Shown here: positions 28,507 to 37,779 of the stretch, in pieces | Layout of the letters: each line of letters begins with the position of its first letter | Numbering within the stretch: position 1 is the first letter of the stretch | NCBI GenBank assembly: GCA_003166915.1 | Contig: PMUK01000189.1 | Coordinates: 1-64,000, forward strand | DNA length: 64,000 nucleotides | Direction: 5' to 3' | Source of the DNA: Candidatus Cybelea palsarum | GTDB lineage: Bacteria > Vulcanimicrobiota > Vulcanimicrobiia > Vulcanimicrobiales > Vulcanimicrobiaceae | Made by a program: the position numbers and the translations under genes | The notes under the pieces: model-generated | What the model saw: only the letters and a program-made list of their open reading frames with translations | Database searches by the model: none | What the model was told of the DNA's origin: nothing

Positions 28507-31500
28507 TCACGAGAGAAGCGGCCACAGCTTCGGCTTGAGCGCAAGCGCGGTCAATAAGCCGAGCGCGATCAACGATACGATTCCCGCGACGATGTAGTAC
28601 CGCTGCCCGACGAATCGCAGAGCGATCGTTCCACCCTGCGGACGAGCCGGCACGATCCATCCGTTGGAAACGCCGTTTACAATAACGTGATCTAGAAGCT
28701 TCCCGTCGAGCGTCGCCTGCCACTCGGGATGATACGCATCGCCGAATACCAACAGGAAAGGGGCCGCATTTGCCTTTACTGGTACGGTCACGTCGACCGA
28801 GGTTGGAGAGCGTCGCTGCCAGTTGAGTGCAAACGATCGCGTCTTCGGCAGCGTCACTGGTTCCATGCTCAAGAGGCCAATCTTCACTTCGCGATCGGCG
28901 CTTTTTACGACGTGCGTGCCCCGGGAAAGGAACACCGGCTGCGTAACGAGCTTGCCGTCGACCCGAATCGGCGGCGACGTCAGCGATTGCGGACGGTGGA
29001 GTGCCCTCGCCGGCATCGCATGAAGGTAATAGTAGAGGCCGGTAAGCTTCACGCGCGCTCGCGAGACGAACCATATGCCCAGGACGCGCTGGTATCGATC
29101 GTACCAGTTGTTCGGGAACGCGTGCATGAAGTTGATATCGAATTTTCCCTCCTGTGGCAGCGGGAAAAGCCGATACGTCACGCTGCCGCGAACGCCGAGA
29201 GCGACCGCGAGCCAAGAGTTGCCGCCTCCGATCGACGAGATACTGCCGACGAGATCTGGATCACCCTCGAGTGCGCCGGGCGGCCCGGCGACCGCTTGTG
29301 CACTAAACGAGCCATCACGTCGAACCGGCGAGGATCCGGGCGCGGAGCGGATTTGAGTGAACGAGAGATCCGGCGCGACTGCCGCCGAAATTACTCCCGA
29401 ACCCAAGTCGCCGCGCTCGCCGGTAGCTGATTTAAAGAGAAACGTAACATCGTTCCAGCCCGGCCCTAACGTGAGGTCTGCCGTGACACTTACGGGCGCG
29501 GGACCGGTAAGCTGATCGGGCGTGTCGTATTCCTGCTCGCCGCCGTTTACGCCGGGAACCGTCAAGGTCCGTTGCACGCTGCCATTGACCGCCAGGCTCA
29601 GAACGCTCCCAACCTGGAGTCGGCTGACCTCCATCGCAGCTCGGGCGACCACGTTGCCGGACCCGGGAACGAAGACGCGGACGTGCGCACTGCGAGCGAA
29701 GAGAAACCACGATTCCGGGTCGCCTCGCTGCCAATCGTAGACCGTCGGATCGTCGTGGTACCACGAAGCCGGCATGAGTATCGCCGACGTCCCAACGATG
29801 CCTGCGTCGGAAATGTACGGAAGCGTGTGCGAGAGATTTTTCGCGAAGGTCCCGCGATACGAGGCGCCCTTCTCGAGTTGCGTCGCAACCAACCCGTCAG
29901 GACCAAGGGGACCAACTGCACTCGCTTGGAATCGGTATCTCCCCGCGGACGGCAGCGTCACGGTCGTATTGAAGCCGTAAACCGACTGGGCAAGGGCGGT
30001 ATTTTGCGGAAGGGCTCGTAGCAGAGCCGCAATTCGTGCTTGCCAATCCTTGAGATCGTCCGCCCTCACCAGCGCAACGTCCAAATCGGGATCGATGTAA
30101 CCGTCAGAAACCGTGTGCCGTCCTGCCGAAAGCGTAACCTCTCCGTATTGCGTCCAGTCGCCCGTACTTTGCGGAGTAAAATTTTTGTCGTCTACCGAGA
30201 GCGTCTGCGGCGGAGCCAGTGCGAAGAGTAACGACTGGTCTCGTGCGAAGACGTCATAAACACCGCCGAGTCTGATTTCAAAAGGGATCGACCAGTCGGC
30301 GGCCGCTGACGACGAGTGGATTCGGACGCCGTGGATCAATGCCTCGTTGACGGCCAGGTCCCGGGCTTGCTCCGCCGATTCGGGGAGGATCGGTGAGAGC
30401 GCAAGCATCCCCGAAGAAAACTCGTCGGCGGAACGCGCTTGCGGATCGAAGCGAGCCTCACCGCGCGCCATCGCCGCAACGTTTCCGAGATAGCCATCGG
30501 AGAAGGTGGGATCGGTTCCGATTACGGGGTGACTGACGCCGTAGACGAGCGGCAGAGCTCCGCTCAAATGATAGACGTGTAGCGGGCCGTCCGAGCGCCG
30601 CGGTACGGCGCCGAGAACGCGATGGAGGAGATCGTGCGTCAAGGTCGTGGTGTTGAACCGCCATTCGTCGGGCGAGCTGAAATCGATCACCGGAATGAAA
30701 TCGTCGCGCTGCAAGAACGTGTCGACGCCAAGGACGCGAAACATGTCGGCCGCAAACGGTAGACCTTCGCGCGTTCCACGGTAGGCTCGGCGGACCCAGA
30801 GGTCCGTCCCCTCGGAAGGCTCGCTTCCCAACAGCCCGTAGATCATTGGACGGTCGATCAGCGAGTTCTCGATATAGAACTGCGGATTTCCCCAATCGAA
30901 CTGTTCGAGAAACTGCGTCGGGAAGAGCGCCACGCGGTGGCGGTCGTCGTTGCCCAACAGCGCGTTTTCGCGGTACTCCCAGGCGGGGAGCGTCGAAGCG
31001 GGATAGTTCATCTTCAGAACCAAGACCGGAATGAAGATAATGACCGGCATCGCGACCAGCAGTCCGCCGAGGCCGGCAGGAAGCCACCCCACGGGTTCTC
31101 GACGCGCCGCATTCCAATCGCGCAACCAGCCTAAAACCGCGTACGACGCCAGCCCGTAAAGGCCGCTGATCCCGAACTCCACGCCCGCTACCCATTTATA
31201 CGAAAACCGGAACATTTGAAACCCGGGGAAGTACCGGTAGAACGCATCGTAGACCGGTGTCGTTACTGCGTCGCCGAGCGCGTCGTGATAGTAGCCGACG
31301 ACGATTGGAACCGAGACGATGGTTACGATCAGAAAGTAGAGGGTGATGGGTCGCTGGTTGCGCGCAAACGCGACGCCGCCCAGCGCGACGATCGGCACGA
31401 ACCAGAGTAGTCCGCCGAACGGACCCGCAGCATACGGCGCCGCCCACGGGAAGTACGGCCGGCTCGCAAATGAGACGAACGTTGCCCAATGCCCGAGACC

Positions 31501-32367
31501 GCGAAGGACGTTCTCGAACGACGTCGCGGCGTTGTGCAACGACGGCCCTTCGCTCAAGACGCCGCTGAGCCAAACGGTACGGAAGTAATCGCCAAAAGGC
31601 ACGACCCAGTAGAGATTGATCAGCAAGGTCGCTGCGCAGGCCGCGATGATGAACGGAATCGAGCGCTTTGCCACTGCGCCCGGATCTGGGCTCAAGGCCA
31701 ACGTCACGACGACGAAGATGGTCAGCAAAATGACGTTGATTGCAACCAACGGGGGATTCACGCCGCCTCCCACCAGCACGAGCAGCGCGATGCCGAGCGC
31801 TGCCCGCCACGCGTTCATCTCGCCGCGCATCGCGCGGGCCGTGATACCGACCATTGCCGGCACGGTAGCGTACGTGAGCAGCCAGACGATCTGCGCTTGT
31901 GAGTTCAGCGCGACGTACATATTGAACAGATAGGCGACGGAGCCCGCGATGCGCGAGGTCTCGTCGAGCCACGGCGCGACGTTGCGGAGGCAATAGTACA
32001 TGGAGGCTAGGCAACCCGTATAGACCGCGAAGACTGCGAACCGCTGCGCGACGAGTTGAGGAACGTGAAGGGCCTGCGCGATTCCGTAGACCCACGCGTA
32101 CGGAGTTTCATACGGGAACCAAAATCCGGTGTGCGTTCCGAGGTACAGCGAGGGATTCCACGCGTGCAGCAGCGAGAATAGAAACTTCAAGGGATCGATG
32201 TGAAGGTCGGCTTGCCCGTCGTTGAGTTGGACGCCGCTGCCGTACCCGAGCGTCACGAGAAGCGCAAGCGCGACGAAGAGCGCCGGAACGAACGCTCTTC
32301 TCAACATCGCTCGGTCCGGCCAGCGCAACTCCACTGCCGCGGAGGCGCGGGCCGCTTCCTGTTTCAC
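28507..32367 (-). CDS. AftD-like giant membrane glycosyltransferase (DUF3367 type)
   Basis: 1286 residues. About a dozen membrane helices occupy residues 25-450, with the GT-C-like loop LNDGQADLHIDPLKFLFSLL and HAWNPSLYLGTHTGFWFPYETPY; the rest is a large extracytoplasmic region with beta-rich, carbohydrate-binding-like modules and a final helix (YYIVAGIVSLIALGLLTALA). This architecture matches alpha-(1-3)-arabinofuranosyltransferase AftD. Finding it in a diderm polysaccharide operon suggests transfer of a pentose or similar sugar from a lipid carrier outside the inner membrane. Substrate inferred. Confidence 0.8.
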   Translation of the reverse strand: MKQEAARASAAVELRWPDRAMLRRAFVPALFVALALLVTLGYGSGVQLNDGQADLHIDPLKFLFSLLHAWNPSLYLGTHTGFWFPYETPYAWVYGIAQALHVPQLVAQRFAVFAVYTGCLASMYYCLRNVAPWLDETSRIAGSVAYLFNMYVALNSQAQIVWLLTYATVPAMVGITARAMRGEMNAWRAALGIALLVLVGGGVNPPLVAINVILLTIFVVVTLALSPDPGAVAKRSIPFIIAACAATLLINLYWVVPFGDYFRTVWLSGVLSEGPSLHNAATSFENVLRGLGHWATFVSFASRPYFPWAAPYAAGPFGGLLWFVPIVALGGVAFARNQRPITLYFLIVTIVSVPIVVGYYHDALGDAVTTPVYDAFYRYFPGFQMFRFSYKWVAGVEFGISGLYGLASYAVLGWLRDWNAARREPVGWLPAGLGGLLVAMPVIIFIPVLVLKMNYPASTLPAWEYRENALLGNDDRHRVALFPTQFLEQFDWGNPQFYIENSLIDRPMIYGLLGSEPSEGTDLWVRRAYRGTREGLPFAADMFRVLGVDTFLQRDDFIPVIDFSSPDEWRFNTTTLTHDLLHRVLGAVPRRSDGPLHVYHLSGALPLVYGVSHPVIGTDPTFSDGYLGNVAAMARGEARFDPQARSADEFSSGMLALSPILPESAEQARDLAVNEALIHGVRIHSSSAAADWSIPFEIRLGGVYDVFARDQSLLFALAPPQTLSVDDKNFTPQSTGDWTQYGEVTLSAGRHTVSDGYIDPDLDVALVRADDLKDWQARIAALLRALPQNTALAQSVYGFNTTVTLPSAGRYRFQASAVGPLGPDGLVATQLEKGASYRGTFAKNLSHTLPYISDAGIVGTSAILMPASWYHDDPTVYDWQRGDPESWFLFARSAHVRVFVPGSGNVVARAAMEVSRLQVGSVLSLAVNGSVQRTLTVPGVNGGEQEYDTPDQLTGPAPVSVTADLTLGPGWNDVTFLFKSATGERGDLGSGVISAAVAPDLSFTQIRSAPGSSPVRRDGSFSAQAVAGPPGALEGDPDLVGSISSIGGGNSWLAVALGVRGSVTYRLFPLPQEGKFDINFMHAFPNNWYDRYQRVLGIWFVSRARVKLTGLYYYLHAMPARALHRPQSLTSPPIRVDGKLVTQPVFLSRGTHVVKSADREVKIGLLSMEPVTLPKTRSFALNWQRRSPTSVDVTVPVKANAAPFLLVFGDAYHPEWQATLDGKLLDHVIVNGVSNGWIVPARPQGGTIALRFVGQRYYIVAGIVSLIALGLLTALALKPKLWPLLS

Positions 32368-33440
32368 GGGTAAGCCTTTCCGTAAAGCTTGAATGGACCT
32401 TCCAAACTCACGCGCTGCTCGACGAACGGCGCAGCGAAGAGTTCGTCAACGACCTTTGCCACAGCATCGAACTCTACGTCGCGCAAAATGCACCGGTAAT
32501 CAATCCGCAGCACGCAGTCGAAGCCCTGCGACCCTTCATCGTGACAGGCCGGACAGAGCGACGGACGCAACGCGACCGCCTGTCCGATTGGCGCGCCCCG
32601 AACCTCGCTCGTCATGCCGTAGAGCGCCAAGGTCTTCACGCCTAGCCCGGAGGCAAGGTGACTGAAACCGGCGTCGTTTCCTACGAAGACTTCGCATTCC
32701 GCCAACCGCCTCGCAGCCTCGTCGAGCGGCTCGCGGACGATGCTGATTCCCTCGACGGAGCTAAAATCTTCCTGCACGCGCGCGGCCTCGCTCTCTTCGT
32801 GCGGTCCTAAAAAGAAGCGCACGCTTCGTCCGCTTGCCACGTGCCGCCGTGCCAGGGCGGCAAATCGCTCGTACGGCCACCGCTTGGACTCGTTTCCCTT
32901 CCAGGCCATCGATCCGGGATGAATGCCGAGCGTCCCGGCGATGCGATTCCGGCGCCAGGAGTCCGGAATCCAGTACTCGAGATCGTCGCTTCCCGCCGAT
33001 AACCCGATGGCGCGCGCGAGCCGCAAGTTTTCGGCGAGGCGATGGCCCCCGCGCAGCGCGACGCGAACGTTGGGAGCGGTCCGCGTAATCAAACGCGCGC
33101 TACCACCGTATTCGTGCATGTAAAGCTTCCTCGCGCCCGCTCCGCGCGCCAGCGCGGCGTACTGCCAACGTGTCGCCGGAAACGGGAGGATGCAGATGTC
33201 GTATCGCCGCGGCCTCAGTTCCGAGAGCGCCCCGAGAGCGTCGGCCGCGGTCGGGCGCAGGGGCAGTTGCGTGACGTTCTTCACAATGTCCAGCGCGCGC
33301 AGATATTCGCTTACCGGCGGATGCATCGTCAGGGCATCGACCGACCACGAGTCGCGGCGCAGGCCGCGTAGAATCGGGCTGCAAGCCAGCGCATCACCGA
33401 GCCCTGGCAGCAAGATCGCCAGAGCGGTACGTCGAGCCAA
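32364..33440 (-). CDS. Family 9 glycosyltransferase (heptosyltransferase-like)
   Basis: 358 residues, GT-B fold, with the N-terminal LLPGLGDALACSPILRGL, the central IHPGSMAWKGNESKRWP and the donor-site FVGNDAGFSHLASGLGVKTLALYG. Family 9 includes LPS heptosyltransferases, which fits an outer-membrane glycan. It starts at TTG, with a GGAG upstream, and its stop overlaps the AftD-like start (ATGA). Four cysteines near the C-terminus (CPACHDEG...DCVL) could bind metal. Confidence 0.88.
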   Translation of the reverse strand: MARRTALAILLPGLGDALACSPILRGLRRDSWSVDALTMHPPVSEYLRALDIVKNVTQLPLRPTAADALGALSELRPRRYDICILPFPATRWQYAALARGAGARKLYMHEYGGSARLITRTAPNVRVALRGGHRLAENLRLARAIGLSAGSDDLEYWIPDSWRRNRIAGTLGIHPGSMAWKGNESKRWPYERFAALARRHVASGRSVRFFLGPHEESEAARVQEDFSSVEGISIVREPLDEAARRLAECEVFVGNDAGFSHLASGLGVKTLALYGMTSEVRGAPIGQAVALRPSLCPACHDEGSQGFDCVLRIDYRCILRDVEFDAVAKVVDELFAAPFVEQRVSLEGPFKLYGKAYP

Positions 33441-33446
33441 CCGGGT

Positions 33447-34298
33447 TTACTCTCCGACAGTGATAGGAATGACGATTTCGTGCGAACCGGCGCGGTCGAT
33501 CTTCTTTGAGAAACGCTTCGGCTGGTCGTAGTAGCGCAAGATGCGCATTCGATAGAAGATCGCCAGCGTATCCACGAAAACGTTCCAGACGGCCGGCAGG
33601 CGAAGCCGGCTGCAAACCCGGTTGAAGTTCACGACTACCGGCGCCTCGACGATGCGGTAGCCGAAGTGATGGACGTTTGCGAGCAGCTCGAGGTCGAACG
33701 CAAACCGCTTGACTAAAACTCGCGGCAGCACCCGTTCGAGCACTTCCCGTTTGAAGAGCTTGATGCCGGTCTGCGTATCACGCACCGGCAATCCAAAAAG
33801 CGACCGCACCAACATGAAATAGCAGAAACTGTAGATCCGTCTCAGGCGCGGATACTCCACTTTCGATTGCGGATGGAACTTCGAACCAATCACCACGTCG
33901 GCGCCGCGCGAATTCATGATCGCGAAGAAATTCTCGAGTTGCTCGGGGTGCAGATCCATATCGGCATCCAGGAACGCGACGTACTCGCCTTTCGAATACG
34001 CCGTACCGCAAATGAGCGCGTTGCCTTTGCCTTTGTTGCGCCGGCACCGCACGATACGCACGCAGTCGGGCCACGCGCGCAACGCGTCGATCGCCGCGGT
34101 GTGCGTTCCGTCCAGGCTTCCGTCGTCGACGACGACGATCTCGAAATCAATCCCGAGCCCACGCATCGTTTCGACGGTTTCACACACGTTCTCGGCAATT
34201 GAACGAGCCTCGTTATATGCAGGCATCAAGATCGAGAGCATGGTTCGTGAAGCTTGGCGTTCGTAAAAAGGCGAGCCTCCTGGCTTTAAGTTGATCAT
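33447..34298 (-). CDS. Family 2 glycosyltransferase, dolichol-phosphate-mannose synthase-like
   Basis: 283 residues. GT-A fold with SILMPAYNEARSIAENVCET, VVDDGSLDGT and AFLDADMDLHPEQ, then the VRDTQTGIKLFKREVLER and FDLELLANVHHFGYRIVEAPV segments typical of polyprenyl-phosphate glycosyltransferases. It likely makes the lipid-linked sugar used by the GT-C enzymes downstream. An internal ATG (MLSILMP) is an alternative start. Confidence 0.9.
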   Translation of the reverse strand: MINLKPGGSPFYERQASRTMLSILMPAYNEARSIAENVCETVETMRGLGIDFEIVVVDDGSLDGTHTAAIDALRAWPDCVRIVRCRRNKGKGNALICGTAYSKGEYVAFLDADMDLHPEQLENFFAIMNSRGADVVIGSKFHPQSKVEYPRLRRIYSFCYFMLVRSLFGLPVRDTQTGIKLFKREVLERVLPRVLVKRFAFDLELLANVHHFGYRIVEAPVVVNFNRVCSRLRLPAVWNVFVDTLAIFYRMRILRYYDQPKRFSKKIDRAGSHEIVIPITVGE

Positions 34299-34306
34299 AG
34301 TTAATA

Positions 34307-35932
34307 TTACGCGATCGGCGCTTCGCGGTTTTCCGGCGGGCTCACGAGGTTGCGCTCGAACTTCGCGACGATCGTGTGCCAGGCGAGATCGAGCTCTTCC
34401 ACGTCAAGCATGCGGGCGAATGCGATGAAAACGGTTCCGCCTATTGCGATCTGGCCGAAAAGGAACCAGGCGCGCGAGGCCAGCGTCGCGTCGGGCGTCA
34501 CACCCAACGCGCCGATCCAATGCAGTGCTGCGAGCATCGCCAGCGAGCAGACCAGGATTTTTCCGATCGAGATGACGAGAGCCCCCCAGTCGATTCCCGA
34601 GACGAGCCGCGCGGTCAGCATCAGCAAGAGCACGACCTGCACCGTCTGGCTCGTCGAGTTTGCAAGCAGGAGACCTCGCGCCCCCAAACTGGGAAGCCAC
34701 ACCAACGAAAGCAACACGTTGAGGACGACGGTAATGACCGAGATGGTGACGGGCCAGAGCGTTTCGCGGCAGGCAAAGCAGCAACGGGTCAATACGACGT
34801 TCGCACCGAGCGCGATTAAACCAAACGCAGCGTAGGGCAGCAGTCCGGCAGTCAAATCGGTGGCGCCGGCCTGAAAGGTTCCGCGTTCGAAGAGCGTCTG
34901 CACCAACGGATGAGAGAGAACGACGAGGGCGCAGGCGGATGGAATGGTGATGAAGTTCACCAGGCGTAAACCGGTAACGACACTGCGCGCTACGCCGCGG
35001 CGGTTCTCTCGCGCAAACTGCGCGGCGAGCAAGGGGAAGATCACGGTCGCAATGGCGGCCGCAAAGATCTGCTGGGGAAAGTTAACGAGCTTCGTCGCGT
35101 AGTTCATGCCCGCAATGTAGCCCGGCGCGAGCGTCGACGCGAAGAAGCGGTCGAAGAAAAGGGCGAGTTGGCCCGCCGCCGATCCGACGATGATCGGCCC
35201 GAGCAAGACCCAGATCTTCTTCAGCCCGGGATGGTGCAGATCGATGATCGGCCGATACTTGCCGATCGAGAGAAAGGATGGAAGCTGAACGAGCATCTGC
35301 GCGGTTAAGCCCAGCGCTGTCCCGACGACGAGAGCATAGATTGCCATGCCGTGGCTGAGCAGGACGACACAGGCGATCGTCACGACGTTGACCGCTACGC
35401 CGACGAGGGCCGCGGATCGGAAGCGATGATAGGCGTTGAGCATCGCCGACAGAACGCCGCTCAAACTGACGGCGACGATGCTGGGCATCAGCCAGCGAGT
35501 CATCCGGATCGCGACGCCCATCTGTGGCGCCGGAAACCCGTGCGCGATGATCGGCACGTACCAGCGCGCGGTAAAGAAGCCTACGATGGCGCAGCCCGTA
35601 ACGACGATCGCCAGAATGTTGAGTGTCGTACTGGCCAAGCGCCAAGCTTCGTCTTCCTCATGGTTCGCGAGATACTCGGAGAACGTCGGAACCAGCACGC
35701 TCACCAGTGCGCCGTTGAAGACGCCGAAGAGGATCGTCGGAATCGTCGCCGCGGCAAGAAAGGTATCCATCTCCCAGCGCGTCCCGTAATAGCGCGCGCT
35801 GACGACCTCACGCATGAAGCCAAGCAGCGTCGATGCGAAAGTGGCTCCCATGATAAAGAATGTGGAGCCGGCGATGGAGATGCGATGGCGCGGCCGCTCC
35901 CGCTGTGGAACCGCCCGCAGGTACGGCTTAAT
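34307..35932 (-). CDS. murJ: MurJ/MviN-type lipid II flippase, probable ATT start
   Basis: 541 residues and 13-14 helices. Typical features are GFMREVVSARYYGTRWEMDTF, VPTFSEYLAN, the Ala-rich second helix pairs and FDRFFASTLAPGYIAGMNYATKLVN. The first helix (ISIAGSTFFIMGATFAST) needs a start upstream of the first ATG in it, and no ATG, GTG or TTG exists between the preceding stop and that helix except one far inside the sugar-transferase gene. ATT at 35930-35932 overlaps the upstream TAA (ATTAA) and has GGAGG 10 nt before it. In this operon it may flip a polysaccharide precursor rather than lipid II. Confidence 0.9.
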   Translation of the reverse strand: MKPYLRAVPQRERPRHRISIAGSTFFIMGATFASTLLGFMREVVSARYYGTRWEMDTFLAAATIPTILFGVFNGALVSVLVPTFSEYLANHEEDEAWRLASTTLNILAIVVTGCAIVGFFTARWYVPIIAHGFPAPQMGVAIRMTRWLMPSIVAVSLSGVLSAMLNAYHRFRSAALVGVAVNVVTIACVVLLSHGMAIYALVVGTALGLTAQMLVQLPSFLSIGKYRPIIDLHHPGLKKIWVLLGPIIVGSAAGQLALFFDRFFASTLAPGYIAGMNYATKLVNFPQQIFAAAIATVIFPLLAAQFARENRRGVARSVVTGLRLVNFITIPSACALVVLSHPLVQTLFERGTFQAGATDLTAGLLPYAAFGLIALGANVVLTRCCFACRETLWPVTISVITVVLNVLLSLVWLPSLGARGLLLANSTSQTVQVVLLLMLTARLVSGIDWGALVISIGKILVCSLAMLAALHWIGALGVTPDATLASRAWFLFGQIAIGGTVFIAFARMLDVEELDLAWHTIVAKFERNLVSPPENREAPIA

Positions 35933-36581
35933 GCGCTCCGTCCCTCCGTAGGACGGCCGGAACGGTCTTGGCGATGATGAGCAGATCCCCCAGCGGCGTC
36001 CACGAATCCACGTACCGATTGTCGAGTTCCATCCAATGCTCGAACGAAACATCGCTGCGGCCATTGATCTGCCACAGGCAGGTGACGCCCTGCGGAACGC
36101 TCAGGCGGCGCAGCGCGATGGCATCATAGTGCTCGACTTCGCTCGGCAAAGCGGGGCGGGGACCGACAAGCGACATATCGCCGCGCACGACGTTGACGAG
36201 GTTCGGCAGCTCGTCGATACTGGTGCGCCGAAGAAAGCGGCCGAGCGGATGCAGCCGGGGATCGTTGCGGATCTTAAAGACCGGGCCGTCGACTTCGTTG
36301 AGATGCATAACGCTGTGGCGCAGTGCGTGCGCGCCGTTGACCATCGTACGAAGCTTGAACATTTTGAAGCGCCGTCCGTGCATGCCGACACGTTCCTGCG
36401 GGAAAAACGGCGTGCCGCCGGTAACGCACGCGATCGCCAGCGCCGACAGAATTACAACGGGTGCGCTAATTACGAGCAGTAGGCCGCCCGCTACGACGTC
36501 GATCCATCGTTTGAGCGTCGGCCACGACTCCGGAACTTCGCGCTCGCCCACAGCGCTAACGGTCATTCGCATCGCGTTCAA
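35928..36581 (-). CDS. Undecaprenyl-phosphate sugar phosphotransferase (priming enzyme)
   Basis: 217 residues, a monotopic bacterial sugar transferase. One hydrophobic helix (IDVVAGGLLLVISAPVVILSA) precedes the catalytic core with FFPQERVGMHGRRFKMFKLRTM (split here), FLRRTSIDELPNLVNV, RGDMSLVGPRPALPSEV and a CLWQINGRS segment. It starts the lipid-linked oligosaccharide by moving a sugar phosphate to undecaprenyl phosphate. ATG overlaps the deoB stop (ATGA). Confidence 0.93.
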   Translation of the reverse strand: MNAMRMTVSAVGEREVPESWPTLKRWIDVVAGGLLLVISAPVVILSALAIACVTGGTPFFPQERVGMHGRRFKMFKLRTMVNGAHALRHSVMHLNEVDGPVFKIRNDPRLHPLGRFLRRTSIDELPNLVNVVRGDMSLVGPRPALPSEVEHYDAIALRRLSVPQGVTCLWQINGRSDVSFEHWMELDNRYVDSWTPLGDLLIIAKTVPAVLRRDGAH

Positions 36582-37696
36582 CTTAACAGCGCCCGCTCGA
36601 CGGTATGCCCCACGATGTCGAGACCTTCGATTTCACCGAGCATCGTTCCGGGAGAGGAACTCAAATGGATGAAGGGTACGTACTCGCGCGTGTGGTCCGA
36701 CCCGGGGGCCGTTGGATCGCAGCCATGGTCGGCCGTAAGGATCAACTCGTCACCCGGCCTCAAGAGCGCCTCGAGCTCCGGTAACCGCGCATCGAACTCC
36801 TCAAGGGCCGTACCATAGCCGCGGACGTCCCGGCGATGGCCAAACTTCGAATCAAAGTCGTTGAGGTTCGTGAAAATGAAGCCGTTGTCAACCTGGTTTA
36901 GCAACTCGAACGTTTTCTCCATCGCGTCGCCGTTGTCGGCAGCGCGTCTCGTTGAAGAAATTGATCGACCGCAGTAGATATCGGATATCTTACCGACTGC
37001 GTGCACCTCGATATCCCCCGCTCCGAGTCGATCGATCAGGTTGGGGGGCGGAGCGACCGCATAGTCACGGCGATTCGGCGTTCGGCGGAAAGCCCCCGGT
37101 TTTCCCACAAAGGGCCGGGCGATCACCCGGTTGACGTTATGGGGGGGCTCGAGCATCTCACGCGCCTTCTCACTCCACTCGTAAAGCCGCTCCAGCGGCA
37201 CCACCTCTTCGTGTGCGGCGATTTGGAAGACCGAGTCCGCCGAAGTATAAAGGATGGGTCGCCCAGACGCCATGTGGGCGGCACCGAGCTTTTCGATGAT
37301 TTCGGTCCCCGAGGCCGGGATGTTTCCGAGCGGCAGCTTGCCGGCAATTTGGGCGAATGCCTCGACCACATCGGCCGGAAACCCGTTTGGGTATGTGGGG
37401 AAAGGCACGCTCGTCGTGATCCCCATCATCTCCCAGTGGCCCGTAATCGTGTCTTTGCCGTGGCTTCGTTCGCGCAGACGCGCGACGCGCGCGCACGGAT
37501 CGGATACGGCCCCAACGCCGGAAATGGGTGTCAGGAGCCCGAGCCCCAGGCGTTCGAGGTGCGGAAGATGCAGCGAACCCAAGCCCCGGGCGACGTTGCC
37601 GATCGTGTTGGCCCCCGGCGCATCGCCATAAATATCGGCATCGTCAATTGCGCCGACGCCGCCCGAGTCGATCACAATGGCGACCACACGCTTCAT
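36578..37696 (-). CDS. deoB: Phosphopentomutase
   Basis: 372 residues. The alkaline-phosphatase-like metalloenzyme interconverts (deoxy)ribose 1- and 5-phosphate. Metal and phospho-site motifs are all seen: VIDSGGVGAIDDADIYGD, GANTIGN, RSHGKDTITGHWEMMG, NLNDFDSKFGHRRD and TADHGCDPTAPGSDHTREY (in parts). It heads the 14-gene polysaccharide operon, where it could feed pentose phosphate to the AftD-like pathway. Confidence 0.96.
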   Translation of the reverse strand: MKRVVAIVIDSGGVGAIDDADIYGDAPGANTIGNVARGLGSLHLPHLERLGLGLLTPISGVGAVSDPCARVARLRERSHGKDTITGHWEMMGITTSVPFPTYPNGFPADVVEAFAQIAGKLPLGNIPASGTEIIEKLGAAHMASGRPILYTSADSVFQIAAHEEVVPLERLYEWSEKAREMLEPPHNVNRVIARPFVGKPGAFRRTPNRRDYAVAPPPNLIDRLGAGDIEVHAVGKISDIYCGRSISSTRRAADNGDAMEKTFELLNQVDNGFIFTNLNDFDSKFGHRRDVRGYGTALEEFDARLPELEALLRPGDELILTADHGCDPTAPGSDHTREYVPFIHLSSSPGTMLGEIEGLDIVGHTVERALLS

Positions 37697-37779
37697 CAGA
37701 CTTTAATCCGCCGTTCCTTCCTTCGGAGCCTGTCGGACCTTGAAAGACACGCGTTGCGGCCGTCGAAACGCTTGCGGCT

